Shown here in pieces: positions 39,527 through 47,358 of a stretch of DNA of 64,000 nucleotides. A model generated the notes under the pieces. It worked only from the letters and a program-made list of their open reading frames with translations. It was not told where the DNA came from and ran no database searches. The stretch lies in the NCBI RefSeq assembly GCF_020171465.1, contig NZ_JAIUZR010000003.1, positions 62,001-126,000 of the forward strand, read 5' to 3'. This stretch comes from Lutimonas saemankumensis. GTDB lineage: Bacteria > Bacteroidota > Bacteroidia > Flavobacteriales > Flavobacteriaceae. The translations under genes and the position numbers were made by a program. Each line of letters begins with the position of its first letter. Position 1 is the stretch's first letter.

Positions 39527-40843
39527 TTAGATAAATAGATTTAAAATAAGTACTCCGATTATCCCTATGACTCCCACCATTGTTTCCATAACTGTCCAGG
39601 TAGAAAGTGTTTCTTTTACGGATAAGTTAAAATATTCTTTAAAAAGCCAGAACCCACCGTCATTGACATGGGAAAGCATAAGACTTCCGGATCCAATAGC
39701 CAGAACCATTAATTCTGGTTGAACACCTGTCCCGGACACAAGAGGTAAAACTATTCCGGCGGCGGTTAATCCTGCTACCGTGGCCGATCCAATGCACACT
39801 CTCAGGAGTGTCGCAATAAGCCAGCCCAGTATAAGGGGTGATATGCTTGAATCCCTGAGTATGTTGCCAAGATAATCACTTACCCCGCTATCCACAAGGA
39901 TTTGTTTTAAGGCTCCGGCTCCGGCAATGATCAACAGGACCATCGTAATGCTCGAAACAGATGCTGCCACAGAGTCCATCACTTCTTTCATTTTTTTTCC
40001 TCTGGCAAGTCCAAGCGTATAAATCGCAACCAAAACTGACAATAACATGGCCATGACCGGATTTCCAATGAATAATATAAGTTTTCGGGCCGGGAAATCG
40101 GCAGGCAGTGCGTAGTCGAGCACAGTTGAAAGGCCAATCAGTATTACGGGTAGGAGCGCTGTGAAAATACTGACGCCCATTTTGGGCATTTCCTCATCCT
40201 TTAGAACAACCGGATTGTAAAATTCGGGTAAGGGAGTGGCAACTACTTTTTTTATGGTTCTTGCAAACAAGGGACCCGCGATAATGATGGCCGGTATTGC
40301 CACGATTATTCCGTAAAGCATTGTTTTTCCTATACTTGCGTTAAACATTCCTGATATAGCCGTTGGCGCCGGGTGAGGAGGTAAAAATCCGTGTGTAACC
40401 GAAAGAGAAGTCAGCATTGGTAAGCCAACATAGATAAGCGGCAGGTTGGTTGCTGCCGCCACTGTAAATACCAAAGGTATGAGTATGACGAACCCAACTG
40501 TGTAAAACATGGGGATACCAACAATAAACCCAGCCAGGACAACTGCCCATTGAATATATTTAATTCCGAAACTGTCAACTAACTTGGTCGTGATTCGCTG
40601 AGCGGCACCGCTCACTGCCACCAGTTTGCCCAGCATGGCTCCCAATCCAAGAATCAGCACAAGAAACCCTAGTGTATTTCCAATTCCTGATTGAATTGAA
40701 ACAATCACGCTTTCCAGTTCCATTCCCTGAAGTATTCCAACCAATAGACAAACAATGATAAAAGAAAGAAAAGCATTCAGTTTAAATACCGCTATAAGTA
40801 AAAATAAAAGGATGATTCCGGTAATGGCAATTAGTAGAGGCAT
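39527..40843 (-). CDS. GntP-family permease (gluconate/D-serine type)
   Basis: A 438-residue inner-membrane transporter of the GntP family with about 12 hydrophobic helices. The family motifs IPMFYTVGFVILIPLVF, HGFLPPHPAPTAISGMF and GSGSLMLSHVNDGGFWLFKEYF are intact. Members carry gluconate, idonate, fructuronate or D-serine (DsdX) with protons. As first gene of an operon encoding a D-hydroxyamino-acid enzyme, RidA and a dipeptidase, a D-serine-like substrate is more likely than gluconate. Gluconate cannot be excluded, as gluconokinase is encoded in this window at 2197. No consensus -7 box is found upstream. Confidence 0.92.
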   Translation of the reverse strand: MPLLIAITGIILLFLLIAVFKLNAFLSFIIVCLLVGILQGMELESVIVSIQSGIGNTLGFLVLILGLGAMLGKLVAVSGAAQRITTKLVDSFGIKYIQWAVVLAGFIVGIPMFYTVGFVILIPLVFTVAAATNLPLIYVGLPMLTSLSVTHGFLPPHPAPTAISGMFNASIGKTMLYGIIVAIPAIIIAGPLFARTIKKVVATPLPEFYNPVVLKDEEMPKMGVSIFTALLPVILIGLSTVLDYALPADFPARKLILFIGNPVMAMLLSVLVAIYTLGLARGKKMKEVMDSVAASVSSITMVLLIIAGAGALKQILVDSGVSDYLGNILRDSSISPLILGWLIATLLRVCIGSATVAGLTAAGIVLPLVSGTGVQPELMVLAIGSGSLMLSHVNDGGFWLFKEYFNLSVKETLSTWTVMETMVGVIGIIGVLILNLFI

Positions 40844-41370
40844 AGCTTGATTTTAAGGATTGAAAAATGATTACGCTAAAATAAAAATTAAAACGGTCAG
40901 AATACATATCTATAGACAGAAGGATTAAAGTTGTCGACTAATGGTTGTAAATCGACGGAAGGGTTGAAAATTTTTATGCAATACCTGTAGTCTGAATTGA
41001 GAAAATCAAGGCGGGTTTGAATGATGAAATTGGGCTGAAATTTAAGATGAGTGTAAATAATTTGGACCTTGACACGAGGAAGAGGAGTTCTTTTTTAGTA
41101 ATTTAAGTTAAGAATTAAGTAAAATCAACAAATATTTGAAAAACATGAAATTAAGTGTTTATTATAAAAAATATCTATGATTGATTTTATGGGTAAATTG
41201 GTCTGTGAATTGGAAAATTAATCGAGTTTTCTAAGGAAATTTTCCAATTCCGAAATGAGAAATTTTCGGGGTAAATATTCAGGATCGGATGCGTGCCGTA
41301 TCGCAATAAACAGATAGATGATTTCGACGAAATTAAATGGATCGGTTGATATTCAAACTAAGGAAAAGGA
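40844..41370. other. AT-rich intergenic region with no recognisable gene
   Basis: No frame of reasonable length and no RNA gene is apparent in these 527 bases. The one clear structure is a perfect 11-bp inverted repeat, ATTGGAAAATT at 41209-41219 and AATTTTCCAAT at 41238-41248, followed by a second shorter palindrome (CCGAAA...TTTTCGG). It separates two - strand operons and probably holds the GntP operon promoter and the end of the prfB-HAD transcript. Confidence 0.5.
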
Positions 41371-41988
41371 TTACAATAGGCCCAGAATTGTAATTTCTTT
41401 TTTGAGTTGGGAAGGGTTTTTAAAATGTATAGTATTAAAATTCAGATCATTAGCTTTGTTTATATTATCAAAGCTGTCATCGATAAACAAGCAGTTTTCA
41501 GCTTGAAGATTGAATCTTTCCAGCGTAATATTATAGATTTTATCAAAGGGTTTTCGGGTCTTTTCCTTTCCTGAAACAACGATATCTTCAAACAGACCCA
41601 GGCAGGCATATTTCCGTTTTGCTATGGGAAATGTTTCAGCACTCCAGTTTGTAAGAGCATAAAGCTTTACTTTATTTAATCTTTTTAACTCATTTAAAAT
41701 AAGAACAGTATCTTCTATTTCTCCGATAATCATTTCTTCCCATCGATCAATAAAAGCTCTGATTTCCATTTTGTATTCCGGATACTTTTGAATCAACAGA
41801 TCGCAGGCAACATCAAAACTTCTTCCAGCATCCTGTTCCATGTTCCATTCCGGGGTACAGACATTTTGAAGAAACCATTTCATTTTTTTTTCATCACTTG
41901 GAAAAATTTTCCGATAAAGGTATTCAGGGTTCCAGTCTATCAGGACCCCACCAAGATCAAAAATAACGGTTGTGATTCCTACGGACAT
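41371..41988 (-). CDS. HAD-superfamily hydrolase
   Basis: A 205-residue HAD phosphatase with motif I IFDLGGVLIDWN, motif II YALTNWS, the Lys in SGKEKTRKPFDKIY and motif IV FIDDSFDNI. The short helical cap after motif I and the overall size match the subfamily IA 'HAD-IA, YihX/epoxide-hydrolase-N-like' enzymes that dephosphorylate sugar phosphates such as glucose-1-phosphate or FMN. Motif I Asp-x-Gly (DLG) replaces the more common DxD general acid. It follows prfB with a one-base gap, so it is co-transcribed. Confidence 0.9.
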   Translation of the reverse strand: MSVGITTVIFDLGGVLIDWNPEYLYRKIFPSDEKKMKWFLQNVCTPEWNMEQDAGRSFDVACDLLIQKYPEYKMEIRAFIDRWEEMIIGEIEDTVLILNELKRLNKVKLYALTNWSAETFPIAKRKYACLGLFEDIVVSGKEKTRKPFDKIYNITLERFNLQAENCLFIDDSFDNINKANDLNFNTIHFKNPSQLKKEITILGLL

Positions 41989-41989
41989 T

Positions 41990-43099
41990 TTAGAGTTCGT
42001 TTTTTGGATTTGTTCTGTCGGAATTTTCCATCAAAAATGCCTTGATGAAATTATCAATTTCACCGTTCATCACGGCATCAACATTTCCGGTTTCTTCTCC
42101 GGTTCTTACATCTTTGACCAATTTGTAGGGATGCATGACATAGTTGCGTATCTGAGAGCCAAAGTCAATTTTCATTTTTCCCGCTTCGATACTGTCCCGT
42201 TTTTCTCTTTGTTTTTGCAATTCGATCTCATACAACTGGGACTTTAACATCTGCATCGCTTTTTCCCGATTTTCCAGCTGTGATCTCGTTTCAGAGTTTA
42301 CAACCATGATACCTGACGGTTTATGCCTTAAAATGGCCTTGGTTTCCACTTTATTCACATTTTGTCCACCGGCACCTCCGGATCTGGCAAAGTCCCAGGT
42401 GATATCTGCCGGATTAATATCGATCTCAATGGTTTCATCTGCCATTGGGTAAACATAAACTGAAGCAAAAGAGGTATGTCTCTTGGCATTACTGTCAAAA
42501 GGAGAAATCCTTACCAGTCGGTGGACACCGTTCTCTCCTTTTAGATAACCAAAGGCATATTCTCCGTCTATCTCGAGGGTCACGGTTTTGATTCCTGCAA
42601 CGTCTCCCTCCTGATAATTCAGTTCTTTGATTTTAAAACCTTGTTTTTCACTCCACATCATATACATACGCATCAGCATCTGCGCCCAGTCGCAACTTTC
42701 CGTTCCTCCGGCACCTGCTGTGATCTGAAGGATCGCACTCAGGCTATCGCCTTCTTCTGACAGCATATTTTTGAATTCCAGAGATTCTAAAAGCTCCAAA
42801 GTTTTATCAAACTGAGAGATGACATCCTCCTCTGAAGCCTCATCCTCCTTAAAAAACTCGAAAAGTACGCTAAGATCTTCACCATCTGAATTTATTCGAT
42901 TGTAATCCTCAACCCATTTCTTTTTTCCTCTCAAAACCTTCATTACTTTTTCGGCTTCTTTTGGGTTGTTCCAGAATTCAGGGTCAGATGCTTTTTCTTC
43001 TTCATTCGAGATTTCAATCAGTTTCTTGTCAATCTCAAGATAATCCTTGAGGTTTTCAATGCGCTGTATAACGTCTTTTATTTGATCCGATGTTACCAT
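41990..43099 (-). CDS. prfB: Peptide chain release factor 2
   Basis: RF2 of 369 residues, terminating translation at UGA and UAA. The stop-codon-reading tripeptide SPF is in [12 protein letters not shown] and the peptidyl-transferase GGQ is in [14 protein letters not shown]. Unlike E. coli, there is no in-frame UGA and no programmed +1 frameshift. The site equivalent to CUU-UGA reads CTTGAG in frame (KDYLEID), so the gene is one open frame from ATG 43099. A TATTTTTG box lies four bases upstream of the ATG. Confidence 0.97.
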   Translation of the reverse strand: MVTSDQIKDVIQRIENLKDYLEIDKKLIEISNEEEKASDPEFWNNPKEAEKVMKVLRGKKKWVEDYNRINSDGEDLSVLFEFFKEDEASEEDVISQFDKTLELLESLEFKNMLSEEGDSLSAILQITAGAGGTESCDWAQMLMRMYMMWSEKQGFKIKELNYQEGDVAGIKTVTLEIDGEYAFGYLKGENGVHRLVRISPFDSNAKRHTSFASVYVYPMADETIEIDINPADITWDFARSGGAGGQNVNKVETKAILRHKPSGIMVVNSETRSQLENREKAMQMLKSQLYEIELQKQREKRDSIEAGKMKIDFGSQIRNYVMHPYKLVKDVRTGEETGNVDAVMNGEIDNFIKAFLMENSDRTNPKNEL

Positions 43100-43103
43100 G
43101 AGG

Positions 43104-43111
43104 CAAAAATA
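43104..43111 (-). promoter_or_regulatory. -7 element of prfB, four bases before the ATG
   Basis: The - strand reads TATTTTTG-CCTC-ATG, the same spacing as at tatD and glyS, suggesting a leaderless transcript. No -33 TTG is seen at 17-21 nt. Confidence 0.45.
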
Positions 43112-43222
43112 AACTAAAAATTGACATTGAGATTTTTAGGAAATTCAAATTGTTGACTTATTTTTATTCCCTGTCATTAGAATCAAAGGCATTTAAAAAT
43201 TATTGGCAAAAAAGTCTGAAAA

Positions 43223-43933
43223 ATGGACATTAATTGTGATTTAGGGGAAGGGACGGGCAATGATGCCGAACTTATGCCCTGGATCGATCTGTGCAATATA
43301 GCATGCGGTGGCCATGCAGGTGATGATAATTCTATGATTGCGACCCTGAAACTGACAAAACAGCATGGTGTTAAACCAGGGGCTCACCCCTCATTTGTCG
43401 ACCGTGCGAATTTTGGAAGAAAAGAGTTAAAAGTTTCTCCGGAACTTCTGAAAAATCAGCTGATCGTGCAGATTGGAAGCCTGATTGACTTGGCAGACAG
43501 GTTGAATGTGGAGATTTTTCACGTAAAACCACATGGGGCTTTATACAACCTTTGTGCCAGGTCCGAGGAGATGGCAAGCGTATTGATCGAGGCGGTGAAA
43601 CACTTCAAAAAGGATCTTTGTATCTTAGTCCCTTACGGATCTGTATTTGAACGGCTCGCAAAGGAAAACGGGATTTCTCATATGACAGAAGCTTTTGCCG
43701 ATCGAAATTATGACCGTGAATTGAATCTTTTGCCAAGGTCCGATCCAAGGGCTGTGCTTAATGATCCTGTTAAAATCAGGAAGCGTGCTTTAAGGATGTT
43801 AAAAGAAAATGTAATAGAGACGGTTGGAGGTAAAAACTTATATATTAATTTTGATACCTTGTGCGTTCACGGAGATCATCCAAAGGCATTGCAGATATTG
43901 ATGGAACTAAACAAATTAAAGAAAAGAACTTGA
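43223..43933 (+). CDS. pxpA: 5-oxoprolinase subunit A (LamB/YcsF family)
   Basis: The 236-residue PxpA subunit: MDINCDLGEG at the N-terminus, NIACGGHAGD, KPGAHPSFVDRANFGRKEL, HVKPHGALYN and the C-terminal LCVHGDHPKAL. With PxpB and PxpC it hydrolyses 5-oxoproline (pyroglutamate) to glutamate at the cost of ATP, removing a spontaneous damage product of glutamine and glutamate. The stop overlaps the pxpB start (TTGA). It is the first gene of the operon pxpA-pxpB-pxpC-threonine aldolase. Confidence 0.95.
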   Translation: MDINCDLGEGTGNDAELMPWIDLCNIACGGHAGDDNSMIATLKLTKQHGVKPGAHPSFVDRANFGRKELKVSPELLKNQLIVQIGSLIDLADRLNVEIFHVKPHGALYNLCARSEEMASVLIEAVKHFKKDLCILVPYGSVFERLAKENGISHMTEAFADRNYDRELNLLPRSDPRAVLNDPVKIRKRALRMLKENVIETVGGKNLYINFDTLCVHGDHPKALQILMELNKLKKRT

Positions 43934-44661
43934 ATTTATATAAGTTAAAATATAAGCCTTTAGGAAGTATCGCCGTACTTGTGGAGTGGCCAAAACTAAT
44001 AGACCCGGAGATACTTAAGAACATCAGTATTTTCAGGCACAAGATTCAGGTCGATATGGGTGAATATGTTTTGGAAACCGTCCCGGCCTATAATTCTTTA
44101 ACGGTCTTTTTTGATACCTCAAAAACCAAATATTCTTCGGTCGTAACTGATTTGAAGGAAATTTATGATTCCAAGGACCAGAAATTAATCACGGCAAATA
44201 AGATTTGGAAGATTCCCGTTTGCTATGATGAAAAATTCGGGTTGGACCTGGATCTGATCTCTAAGGAGAAGAAGTTAAAGAAAGAGAAAATAATTGCCTT
44301 GCACAGTAAGGTCATCTATGATGTTTATTTTATTGGTTTTCTGCCTGGATTCTTATACTTGGGAGGAATGTCATCTGAGCTTGAATTTCCAAGAAAGAAA
44401 AGACCGAGATTGAGAATAAATGAAGGCGACGTGGCAATTGCCGGGTCTCAGACAGGAGTTTATCCCAGAAGTAGCCCCGGAGGCTGGAACATCCTGGGAA
44501 ATTCGCCGATCCGTTTTTTTGATCCCGATAGTTTTCCTCCTTGTTTTGCTGTTCCCGGGGATAAGGTGAAATTTGTTCCCATCGATTTGGAAACACATGC
44601 TAGAATAAAAAAAGAAATAGATTCCGGTGCATACAGACTGGAGAGTGAAATTCATGGATAA
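43930..44661 (+). CDS. pxpB: 5-oxoprolinase subunit B (KipI-like)
   Basis: PxpB/KipI allophanate-hydrolase subunit-1-like protein of 243 residues. GFLPGFLYLGG, RPRLRINEGDVAIAGSQTGVYPRSSPGGWN and SPIRFFDPDSFPP are the family core. The start is set at the TTG at 43930, which overlaps the pxpA stop as TTGA; a longer frame to 43861 would extend back inside pxpA. It forms the ATP-dependent complex with PxpC. The 8-nt overlap with pxpC confirms a compact, coupled operon. Confidence 0.9.
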   Translation: MNLYKLKYKPLGSIAVLVEWPKLIDPEILKNISIFRHKIQVDMGEYVLETVPAYNSLTVFFDTSKTKYSSVVTDLKEIYDSKDQKLITANKIWKIPVCYDEKFGLDLDLISKEKKLKKEKIIALHSKVIYDVYFIGFLPGFLYLGGMSSELEFPRKKRPRLRINEGDVAIAGSQTGVYPRSSPGGWNILGNSPIRFFDPDSFPPCFAVPGDKVKFVPIDLETHARIKKEIDSGAYRLESEIHG

Positions 44662-45556
44662 TAATATATTGATATTATCGGAAGGCATGCAGACTTCCAT
44701 TCAGGATCTTGGTAGAAAAGGTTACCGTGCCTATGGCGTGCCCATTGCCGGGGCAATGGATAAATACAGTGCTATTCTTGCTAATAAGCTTCTGAATAAT
44801 GACGAAAAGCTTCCTGTCATGGAAATGACGTATACAGGGCCAAAAATATTATTTGAAGATGCTACATTGCTCGTCATTACCGGAGCAGATATGTCTCCCA
44901 AAATCAACGATAAGCCAATCAAAATGAATGTACTTTACGAGGTGAAAACAAGCGATGTACTTAGTTTTGGTAAACTTAAAAGTGGAGCAAGAACTTATCT
45001 CGGGGTAAAAGGAGGGTTCCTTACGGAAAAAAAATTGGACAGTTATTCCTTTTATGAAGGAATTACCTCACAAAGCAGAGTGAATAAGGGAGATCGTCTG
45101 AGAATTGAAAATTATGAGGCGGGTATGGAATTATACTCTTCAAAGATTAAAGTGAAACGTTCTCATTTTGAAGCGAAAAAATTAGAAGTAACCAAGGGAC
45201 CTGAGTTCCACAGGCTGACCAAAAAGCATAGAGAATACCTTTTTTCAAAACAGTTTAAAATTGGAAGCCTGAATGACCGTATGGGTTGCCAGTTAAAAAA
45301 TAAGTTCCCACCAATAAAGGATCAGGAAATCATTACTTCATCCACGATTCCGGGCACTGTTCAATTGACTCCTTCGGGAAAACTGATTATTATGATGCGA
45401 GACTGTCCTACAACCGGAGGGTACCCAAGAATTCTTCAGCTCACGGATATGGCCATCAATCAACTTGCTCAAAAGAAAGAAAATGATATGTTTAAGTTTG
45501 ACCTGGAAAGCAGTTTTGATTTTCTGGGCAGGCTCGTATTTCGTTTTAAGGATTGA
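44654..45556 (+). CDS. pxpC: 5-oxoprolinase subunit C (biotin-dependent-carboxylase-like)
   Basis: A 300-residue PxpC/KipA-type protein, starting MDNNILILSEGMQTSIQDLG and continuing RAYGVPIAGAMDKYSAILAN, the standard N-terminus of the allophanate-hydrolase subunit-2 domain. LNDRMGCQL and the C-terminal IPGTVQLTPSGKLIIMMRDC with TTGGYPRI are also conserved. It starts 8 nt inside pxpB. Together the three proteins hydrolyse pyroglutamate. A partner transporter is not encoded here. Confidence 0.93.
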   Translation: MDNNILILSEGMQTSIQDLGRKGYRAYGVPIAGAMDKYSAILANKLLNNDEKLPVMEMTYTGPKILFEDATLLVITGADMSPKINDKPIKMNVLYEVKTSDVLSFGKLKSGARTYLGVKGGFLTEKKLDSYSFYEGITSQSRVNKGDRLRIENYEAGMELYSSKIKVKRSHFEAKKLEVTKGPEFHRLTKKHREYLFSKQFKIGSLNDRMGCQLKNKFPPIKDQEIITSSTIPGTVQLTPSGKLIIMMRDCPTTGGYPRILQLTDMAINQLAQKKENDMFKFDLESSFDFLGRLVFRFKD

Positions 45557-45574
45557 TATGAATTATTGAAAATT

Positions 45575-46609
45575 ATGAAAAAGACAGAAATTAATCTAAT
45601 CAGCGATACCATTACACGGCCAACGAAAGAGATGCTCTCCTTTATGATGGAAGCGGAAGTAGGTGACGATGTGTTTCATTCTGACCCAACCGTGATCGAA
45701 CTTCAAAAAAAAGTTTCATCAATTTTTGGGGTCGAATCCGCCTTGTTTTTTCCTTCGGGTACCATGGCTAACCAAACTGCAATAAAATTGCATACACAGC
45801 CCTCGGATCAGCTTATCTGTGACAAATATTCTCATGTTTATAATTATGAAAGTGGCGGGGCGTCTTTTCATTCCGGAGTGTCCTGCAAATTGATCGATGG
45901 GAACAGGGGAATGTTCAAGGCTCAGCAACTGGAGGGAATGATTCATGATCCGGATAAGTATTATCTTCCTATGACGCGTTTGGTTGTTGTAGAGAATACT
46001 ACCAATAAAGGCGGAGGTGCCTGCTGGGATTATGACGAACTGGTGAGGATCAAAAAGGTTTGCAAAGATAATAATTTGCGTTATCATCTTGATGGAGCGC
46101 GAATTTTTAATGCATTGGTAGCCAAAAAAGAGGATCCGAAATTATATGGTAAATTGTTTGATACCATTTCAGTATGTCTGTCAAAAGGCCTTGGAGCGCC
46201 TATTGGTTCCCTACTTTTATCCAGTGAAGAGAATATTCAGCGCGCCATAAGGATCCGAAAACTTTTTGGAGGAGGTATGAGGCAGGTAGGGTACCTGGCC
46301 GCGGCAGGTATTTATGCGCTGGACCATCATATAGACCGCTTAAAAGAAGATCATCGCCGGGCTGCCATTATCGGAAAAGCACTCAAGGAATCCAACTGGG
46401 TGGATGCTGTTGAACCCATTGAGACCAATATCGTTATTTTTCAATTGAAAGAAGGACTTGATGAAAATAAATTCATGGAACTTCTCGAAGCACATGAGAT
46501 CAAATTGATTTCCATGGGGGAGGGAAAACTTAGAGTGGTGACTCATCTGGAATTTGATGATGAGATGCTCGATCGTGTTTTGGAGGTCCTTAAAAAAATA
46601 GATTTTTGA
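45575..46609 (+). CDS. ltaE: Low-specificity L-threonine aldolase family PLP enzyme
   Basis: A 344-residue fold-type I PLP enzyme. MKKTEINLISDTITRPTKEM, GDDVFHSDPTVIELQ, LFFPSGTMANQTAI, YHLDGARIFNA (PLP-binding Asp) and the Schiff-base Lys in VCLSKGLGAPIGS are in the order expected for L-threonine aldolases, which split L-threonine or L-allo-threonine into glycine and acetaldehyde. ATG 45575 is the first standard start. It is 18 nt after pxpC and probably co-transcribed, linking pyroglutamate recycling to amino-acid catabolism. Confidence 0.92.
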   Translation: MKKTEINLISDTITRPTKEMLSFMMEAEVGDDVFHSDPTVIELQKKVSSIFGVESALFFPSGTMANQTAIKLHTQPSDQLICDKYSHVYNYESGGASFHSGVSCKLIDGNRGMFKAQQLEGMIHDPDKYYLPMTRLVVVENTTNKGGGACWDYDELVRIKKVCKDNNLRYHLDGARIFNALVAKKEDPKLYGKLFDTISVCLSKGLGAPIGSLLLSSEENIQRAIRIRKLFGGGMRQVGYLAAAGIYALDHHIDRLKEDHRRAAIIGKALKESNWVDAVEPIETNIVIFQLKEGLDENKFMELLEAHEIKLISMGEGKLRVVTHLEFDDEMLDRVLEVLKKIDF

Positions 46610-46701
46610 TTTTTTAGGGAAAATAGGTGTGAAGTTGAATTTTTGAATAATGCATGTAATGGACAGGTAATTGTAACGACACAATTGAAAAAATTTGAAT
46701 A

Positions 46702-47316
46702 ATGAGGAGAGCTGGATTTATTTTACCTTTGGTGTTCGTGTTAAGTTTTACTTTGAATGCTCAAAATAATAGAAAAATGAACGAAAAATTAGCAATAGCT
46801 ACATTTGGAAATGGATGTTTTTGGTGTACAGAGGCCATCTTTCAACAGCTGAAAGGTGTAGAATCTGTTCTTCCAGGTTATACAGGGGGGACTGTTAAGA
46901 ATCCGAGTTACAAGGAAGTTTGTACGGGTACCACAGGTCATGCCGAGGCCATTCAAATAAAATATGACCCTTCTGTCATCAGTTACAGAGAATTACTGGA
47001 TATCTTTTTTTATACTCATGATCCTACAACTTTGAATCGTCAGGGGGCGGATGTGGGAACGCAGTACCGGTCTGCCATATTCTATCATAACGAGAAGCAA
47101 AAAGAAGATGCTGATACAATCATAGCCCAGTTGACCTCAGAAGGGGTCTATGACGATCCCATTGTGACGGAGGTAACAGCGGCTCAAATTTTTTATGAAG
47201 CTGAAGACTATCATAAGAACTACTATAATAACAATAAAAATCAGGGCTATTGCAGAGCGGTCATAAATCCAAAGCTAGATAAATTTATGAAGAAGTACGG
47301 AGCAAAGACCAAATAA
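46702..47316 (+). CDS. msrA: Peptide-methionine (S)-S-oxide reductase, exported
   Basis: A 204-residue MsrA with a hydrophobic N-terminus (FILPLVFVLSFTLNAQ) not found in cytosolic MsrA. The catalytic GNGCFWCTEA follows, then GYTGGTVKNPSY, TGHAEAIQIKYDP and YDPFFYTHDPTT-like segments (FFYTHDPTT here). The enzyme reduces methionine-S-sulfoxide in oxidised proteins. Export would place it in the periplasm, where it needs a thioredoxin-like electron donor not encoded here. An internal ATG 25 residues in (MNEKLAIATFG) could give a cytosolic form. Confidence 0.94.
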   Translation: MRRAGFILPLVFVLSFTLNAQNNRKMNEKLAIATFGNGCFWCTEAIFQQLKGVESVLPGYTGGTVKNPSYKEVCTGTTGHAEAIQIKYDPSVISYRELLDIFFYTHDPTTLNRQGADVGTQYRSAIFYHNEKQKEDADTIIAQLTSEGVYDDPIVTEVTAAQIFYEAEDYHKNYYNNNKNQGYCRAVINPKLDKFMKKYGAKTK

Positions 47317-47358
47317 CGGGTCTTCCATCCTCGGTGAAGTTTTTGATATACAACGCTT

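Noticed and set aside
39527-40843. Assigning the GntP permease to the gluconate operon at 1-4071
   Set aside because: It is 35 kb away and inside an operon of D-amino-acid-type genes, so gluconate is only an alternative substrate.
41371-43223. Programmed frameshift at prfB
   Set aside because: The CTTTGA slip site is absent and the gene is one continuous frame, so no frameshift is needed.
44371-44700. A 109-codon frame antisense to pxpB/pxpC, and similar frames at 45719-46087 and 46340-46684
   Set aside because: All are shadows of conserved genes on the + strand and have no promoter, family motif or start context of their own.
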